From an uncultured Aquiluna sp. (GTDB lineage Bacteria > Actinomycetota > Actinomycetes > Actinomycetales > Microbacteriaceae): a DNA stretch of 64,000 nt. The notes below the pieces were generated by a model. It was not told where the DNA came from, searched no databases, and saw nothing but the letters and a program-made list of their open reading frames with translations. The DNA lies in NCBI GenBank assembly GCA_913057795.1, contig CAJXOD010000001.1, forward strand, positions 62,001-126,000, read 5' to 3'. Below are positions 60,281 through 64,000 of the stretch, piece by piece. The translations under genes and the position numbers were made by a program. The number at the start of each line of letters is the position of its first letter. The stretch's first letter is position 1.

Positions 60281-60910
60281 CTACCTAGCTGCGTAGAACT
60301 CAACTACAAGCTGAACTTCACACGTTACAGGAACCTCTTCGCGCTTCGGGCGACGAAGTAGAGTCACCTGGAGCTTGTCGAGGTCAACTGCCAAATACTC
60401 AGGAGTCTTAGCCAGAACATCGGAGTTACCTCCGGCGGCCGCTACCTGGAAAGGCTCGGTTCGCTCTGACTTGTCATGAACGTGAATCATCTGTCCAGGC
60501 TTCACGCGGAAGGACGGACGGTCAACTCGTTCGCCATCCACAAGGATGTGACGGTGAACCACCATTTGGCGTGACTGAGCGATCGTTCGGGCCATACCTG
60601 AACGGAGAACTAGGGCATCAAGTCGCATCTCTAGCAGCTCAACCAGGTTCTCACCGGTCAGGCCAGCAGTGCGCTTGGCTTCCTTGAATGTGTTGCGAAG
60701 CTGAGCCTCGCGGATTCCGTACTGAGCACGTAAGCGCTGCTTCTCGCGGAGACGAACTGAGTAGTCAGAGTCAGTCTTGCGCTTCGTGCGACCGTGCTGA
60801 CCTGGACCATAAGGTCGCTTTTCCATGTACTTTGCAGCTTTTGGCGTCAGCGCGATGCCCAGGGCACGCGATAGACGGGTCTTGCTGCGGGATCTAGTTG
60901 CCTTTGACAA
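60281..60910 (-). CDS. rpsD: 30S ribosomal protein S4
   Basis: Primary 16S rRNA-binding protein and assembly nucleator. The 209-residue form has no N-terminal cysteine cluster, so it is the zinc-independent S4 type. RPYGPGQHGR and the S4 RNA-binding domain (RLDALVLRSGMARTIAQSRQMVVHRHI) are intact. The TTG at 60910 (MSKATRSRSKTRL), with AAAGG eight bases upstream, matches the usual length. A TTG five codons further upstream is the alternative. Confidence 0.95.
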   Translation of the reverse strand: MSKATRSRSKTRLSRALGIALTPKAAKYMEKRPYGPGQHGRTKRKTDSDYSVRLREKQRLRAQYGIREAQLRNTFKEAKRTAGLTGENLVELLEMRLDALVLRSGMARTIAQSRQMVVHRHILVDGERVDRPSFRVKPGQMIHVHDKSERTEPFQVAAAGGNSDVLAKTPEYLAVDLDKLQVTLLRRPKREEVPVTCEVQLVVEFYAAR

Positions 60911-60991
60911 AAAGGTACCTTTCAAATCAAACTTTAGATTGGATATTTCGTAGTGTCCGAATTACAGCCGCTGAATCCAGATAACCCCGAA

Positions 60992-61021
60992 ATACTACCA
61001 GAGCGAACGGGAAAGTGTCAC
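60992..61021 (-). promoter_or_regulatory. candidate promoter of rpsD
   Basis: On the minus strand GTGACA (61021-61016, five of six matches to TTGACA) is followed after 18 bases by TAGTAT (60997-60992, four of six to TATAAT). It overlaps the rarA stop and would give a leader of about 75 bases. The match is modest. Confidence 0.4.
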
Positions 61022-62256
61022 TATCTCGGGAGGATTTTTCTAATCATTTCCACTCGTTTAGCCAATTCTGCTTCAAACCCATGCTCAGAAGGGTGATAAA
61101 AGATTTCATCGCCATCGCGATATGTTTGTGGGAGAACTCCCCTGGGGTCATCATGCGGGTACTTGTAGCCCACGGCTCCGGTCGACCTCAGTGCTGCTGG
61201 GACCGGCTTAGTGTTGGCCGCTTCAACGGCCGCCATTGCATTGTTTATAGCCTGGTAGGCACGGTTTGATTTCGGGGCGAGCGCTAGGTAGATGGTTAGT
61301 TGCGCCAAGGGGATTCTTCCCTCAGGCATTCCAATGCGTTCCACCGTTCCGGCGGTTGCCTCTGCCAGCACCAGTGCGTGAGGGTCTGCCAGGCCAATAT
61401 CCTCACTGGCCAGAATCATTAATCTTCGCGCGATAAATTTCGGATCCTCACCTCCCGCAATCATTCTTGCCAAATAGTGCAGTGCGCTGTCAGCATCTGA
61501 GCCGCGAACCGATTTGATGAATGCGCTGATGGTGTCGTAGTGCTGATCCCCTGCTTGGTCATAGACGATTGTTGACTGTGCTGCCAACTTGGCGGACTCT
61601 AAGCTAACTGAGTTACTTGAACCACTGGCGGCCGCTTCCATTAGTGTGAGAGCCCGTCTGGCGTCTCCACTGGAGATCTTCGCTAAATATCGAAGCGCAT
61701 CGATTTCGAAGCTTGCGTGCGGTAGGCCGCTTTTTGATTCGAGTGCACGGTTCATTATCGATAAAACATCAGCGTCATTCAACGGATCAAGCTTCACCAC
61801 CACAGACCTTGAAATTAGAGGCGTGATAACGCTAAATGAAGGGTTTTCGGTAGTAGCAGCAACCAGAGTGATAATTCCGGACTCGACAGCGCTTAATAAT
61901 GAATCCTGCTGAGATTTGGAGAATCGGTGTACCTCATCTAGGAACAGAACAGTTGGGCGATCGTAGAGATTCTTCAGCTCTTTGGCCTTGGTTATTAGCT
62001 CTCTTACCTGCGCAACGGATGCACTGACTGCACTGAGCTCTAGAAAGTGTGCGCCTTCATTATTTCCAATAAGACGAGCAATTGTGGTCTTGCCACTACC
62101 GGGAGGTCCCCAAAGAATGACGGACGGCCAGCTACCGGACTGGTCGCCGGATATAAGTCTTGCCAGCGGGCCGTTTTCGATAAGTGCCCTTGACTGACCT
62201 ATCACTTCAGTAAGCGAATTTGGTCTCAGTCTGGCAGCAAGAGGAATTTCAACCAC
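61021..62256 (-). CDS. rarA: replication-associated recombination protein A (MgsA/RarA AAA+ ATPase)
   Basis: AAA+ ATPase acting at stalled replication forks. The 411 residues contain Walker A GPPGSGKTT (residues 51-59), Walker B FLDEVHRFSK, sensor ATTENPSF and the C-terminal tetramerisation domain with GEDPKFIARRL and LALAPKSNRAY. The start is GTG 62256, with only a weak ribosome binding site. It is divergent from the cyclophilin gene with 52 bases between them. Confidence 0.96.
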   Translation of the reverse strand: MVEIPLAARLRPNSLTEVIGQSRALIENGPLARLISGDQSGSWPSVILWGPPGSGKTTIARLIGNNEGAHFLELSAVSASVAQVRELITKAKELKNLYDRPTVLFLDEVHRFSKSQQDSLLSAVESGIITLVAATTENPSFSVITPLISRSVVVKLDPLNDADVLSIMNRALESKSGLPHASFEIDALRYLAKISSGDARRALTLMEAAASGSSNSVSLESAKLAAQSTIVYDQAGDQHYDTISAFIKSVRGSDADSALHYLARMIAGGEDPKFIARRLMILASEDIGLADPHALVLAEATAGTVERIGMPEGRIPLAQLTIYLALAPKSNRAYQAINNAMAAVEAANTKPVPAALRSTGAVGYKYPHDDPRGVLPQTYRDGDEIFYHPSEHGFEAELAKRVEMIRKILPR

Positions 62257-62308
62257 ACGCTAACTCTAAGCAACACCTAGAATTACGGAGGCGATAAAAG
62301 GGTGAGTT

Positions 62309-63073
62309 ATGAAATCAAACAGCAAGCTAGAGAATTACCAGGCAAAGCAAGACCTACTCAGCAATAGAGCTGTCAGGTCCAAAAAGGACAATCGAGTCTT
62401 TTTCGCGGTCGCAGCCGGAGCGGTTGCCTTGGCATTCGCAGGCCAACTTGCCTATTATTCGTTTGGACCGGGTGGCCAGGAAGCCGATGTTGCTTCGACA
62501 GCCGATCAGGTTGAGACTCCCGCTGCCGACCAAGATGCCGATCCAACCGGCGTCCCGGATATAAGTCTTGCCGAAGGAAGAGCCTGGAACGGTTCCCTAA
62601 ACCTAGATGGCCAAGAGCTGTCGTTCGAACTTGCTGGAGACCTTGCCCCACAGGCAGTAGCTAACTTTATTTCACTTTCCAAAAATGGCTTTTATGAAGG
62701 AGTCAGCTGTCACCGACTTGTAACTTCAGGTATTTACGTGCTCCAATGTGGCGACCCAAGCGGCGATGGCACCGGCGGCCCCGGCTACAACTGGGGACCA
62801 ATCGAAAATGCACCCGAAGCCGACCTCTACACCGAAGGCGTATTGGCAATGGCTCGTCGCGGTGGTGACGATAGCTCCATGGGTTCTCAGTTTTTTATCG
62901 TCTATCAAGATTCGACCATCCCCTCTGATGCAGTTGGCGGCTATACCGTCTTTGGCTCCATTACGAGCGGTCTGGATGGAGTGAAGGCGATCGCAGAGGC
63001 CGGGACAATTGATGGCTCCTCGGACGCATCTCCGCTAGATGAAGTATTGATAAGTTCTGTTTCGGTAGAGTAA
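62309..63073 (+). CDS. membrane-anchored cyclophilin-type peptidyl-prolyl isomerase
   Basis: The 254-residue protein has a basic N-terminus, one membrane segment (about 29-50), an acidic low-complexity linker (55-83) and a cyclophilin domain (about 92-252). Catalytic Arg136 lies in SCHRLVTSG, and GSQFFIVY is intact. There is no signal-peptidase or lipobox motif, so it is probably an N-in signal-anchored protein acting outside the membrane. AAAGGG lies six to seven bases before the ATG. It is followed by the DUF349 gene on the same strand. Confidence 0.94.
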   Translation: MKSNSKLENYQAKQDLLSNRAVRSKKDNRVFFAVAAGAVALAFAGQLAYYSFGPGGQEADVASTADQVETPAADQDADPTGVPDISLAEGRAWNGSLNLDGQELSFELAGDLAPQAVANFISLSKNGFYEGVSCHRLVTSGIYVLQCGDPSGDGTGGPGYNWGPIENAPEADLYTEGVLAMARRGGDDSSMGSQFFIVYQDSTIPSDAVGGYTVFGSITSGLDGVKAIAEAGTIDGSSDASPLDEVLISSVSVE

Positions 63074-63096
63074 GACAAAACCAGTAGGAGCAACCC

Positions 63097-64000
63097 TTGA
63101 CAAGCAGTGAATTCGGTCGCGTAGATGAGGCTAACAACGTCTACTTGATAGACGGTGGCCAAGAGCGCATCGTCGGTCAATATCCAAATGTCCCCGCAGA
63201 GGATGCGCTGAGCTATTTCACGCGAAAATTTGACGACCTAGCGGCCCAGGTCCGAACCCTAGAGCAGCGACTAGCCTCCGGAATCACAGATGCCAAAAGC
63301 TTGAAAACCACTCGTGAACACCTGAAGGCCGAGCTAGTTGAGCCAAAGGCAGTCGGAAATGTTCAGAACTTGCGTGATCGTGTCGAGGCAGTGACTGGGC
63401 TAATTGATGCCACCAGCGCCAAGGCCAACGAAGAGCGGGCTGCAGCAAATCAGCTCGCAATGGTTGCCAAAGAAGAAATCGCCATCAGAGCAGAGGCCCT
63501 AGTCGCCAACCTCGGAGGCATTAATTGGAAAAAGTCTGCCGTCGAAATGACCGAGTTGTTTGAGCGTTGGCAAAAGCTTCAAAAGGAAGGCCCGAAGGTT
63601 CCGAAGGCTAAGACCGACCCGATTTGGAAGCGATTCTCCCAGGCCCGCGCTAAATTCGAACAGGGACGCCGTGCCTTTTTCTCCAATTTGGATGGCGCGT
63701 TTAAGGAAGCTAAAGCCGAGAAGACATCCCTTGTAGAAAGTGCAAAGGCTCTACTGGCCAAGGGTGCTGGAGCAACGGACCAATACAAAAAGCTCCAGAA
63801 TCAATGGAAATTGGCTGGCAAGGCCGGGAAAGCAGAAGAGGCGCTGTGGAAAGAGTTCCGCGCCGCGGGCGACGCTATCTTTGCTGCCAAAAAAGCTGAG
63901 GATGCCGAGATTGAAACCAGCCAGAAGGCGAACCTTGAAAAGAAGAGCGCTCTGAACCTTGAGATTGAAGCGCTGAACTTTGATGACATTGAGTCAGCTA
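63097..64000 (+). CDS. DUF349 domain protein (partial, runs off the window)
   Basis: An open frame begins at TTG 63097, with AGGAG six bases upstream, and stays open to the window end (301 codons). After a short N-terminal beta-rich region it is helical and charged. At least two DUF349-type repeats are recognisable by W-x-x-L/F patterns (FERWQKLQKEG, LQNQWKLAGKAG, LWKEFRAAGDAIF). Members are predicted coiled-coil proteins of unknown function; such a gene commonly lies beside the cyclophilin gene. The protein continues outside the window. Confidence 0.88.
   Translation, partial: MTSSEFGRVDEANNVYLIDGGQERIVGQYPNVPAEDALSYFTRKFDDLAAQVRTLEQRLASGITDAKSLKTTREHLKAELVEPKAVGNVQNLRDRVEAVTGLIDATSAKANEERAAANQLAMVAKEEIAIRAEALVANLGGINWKKSAVEMTELFERWQKLQKEGPKVPKAKTDPIWKRFSQARAKFEQGRRAFFSNLDGAFKEAKAEKTSLVESAKALLAKGAGATDQYKKLQNQWKLAGKAGKAEEALWKEFRAAGDAIFAAKKAEDAEIETSQKANLEKKSALNLEIEALNFDDIESA

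Noticed and set aside
62255..62283. TAGAAT as a promoter for the cyclophilin gene
   Set aside because: The -10 match is fair, but no acceptable -35 sequence lies 16-18 bases upstream.

Overview
This 64 kb window looks like a streamlined, moderate-GC actinobacterial chromosome, most likely Microbacteriaceae and perhaps the freshwater Luna-type lineages. The family assignment is an inference. It rests on WhiA, an ANTAR response regulator, a motor-less PriA, a Trp-operon membrane protein, a cysteine-free ribosomal protein S4 and gene orders recognisable from Mycobacterium and Streptomyces. All of the content is chromosomal core. I see no insertion sequence, prophage, CRISPR array, integron or toxin-antitoxin pair. 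Coding density is extreme: no gap between genes exceeds about 190 bp and most genes abut or overlap. About 56 genes are on the minus strand. Only three protein genes and one tRNA are on the plus strand.

Layout from left to right (minus-strand operons are transcribed right to left). 1-4.7 kb: a probable secG start, tpiA, pgk, gap, sodA and whiA. 4.7-13 kb: rapZ and the nucleotide excision repair genes uvrC, uvrA, uvrB, plus coaE. 13-17.4 kb: rpsA with a strong terminator, and polA, divergent from a hotdog thioesterase. 17.8-20 kb: a pdtaR-like ANTAR regulator, tRNA-Leu(CAA), a terminator that can work in both directions, and pyk. 20-26 kb: glutamate synthase gltBD. 26-32 kb: trpE, two small membrane-protein genes, trpC, trpB, trpA and lgt. 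32-34 kb: hisE, hisG, hisF, hisI. 34-42 kb: gmk, rpoZ, coaBC, metK, priA, fmt, rsmB, rpe. 42-50.6 kb: the pyrimidine operon pyrR, pyrB, pyrC, a PH-like membrane protein, carA, carB, pyrF. 50.6-55.6 kb: the shikimate genes aroE, aroC, aroK, aroB, aroQ, then efp and nusB. 55.6-62.3 kb: rarA, rpsD, two small membrane proteins, alaS, ruvX, mltG. 62.3-64 kb: a membrane-anchored cyclophilin and a DUF349 protein that runs off the window.

Together these genes supply lower glycolysis, ammonia assimilation, de novo pyrimidine, tryptophan, histidine (part) and chorismate synthesis, CoA and S-adenosylmethionine synthesis, DNA repair and replication, and translation. trpD, trpG and the remaining his genes are not in the window.

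No clearly new system is present. The best leads are: genes missing from conserved neighbourhoods (yvcK between rapZ and whiA, and the integration host factor gene between pyrF and gmk); RNA structures next to start sites (the rapZ leader with mutually exclusive hairpins, a PyrR-type hairpin over the pyrR ribosome binding site, and an rpsA leader hairpin); a recurring 8-nt gene overlap; and heavy use of TTG starts.
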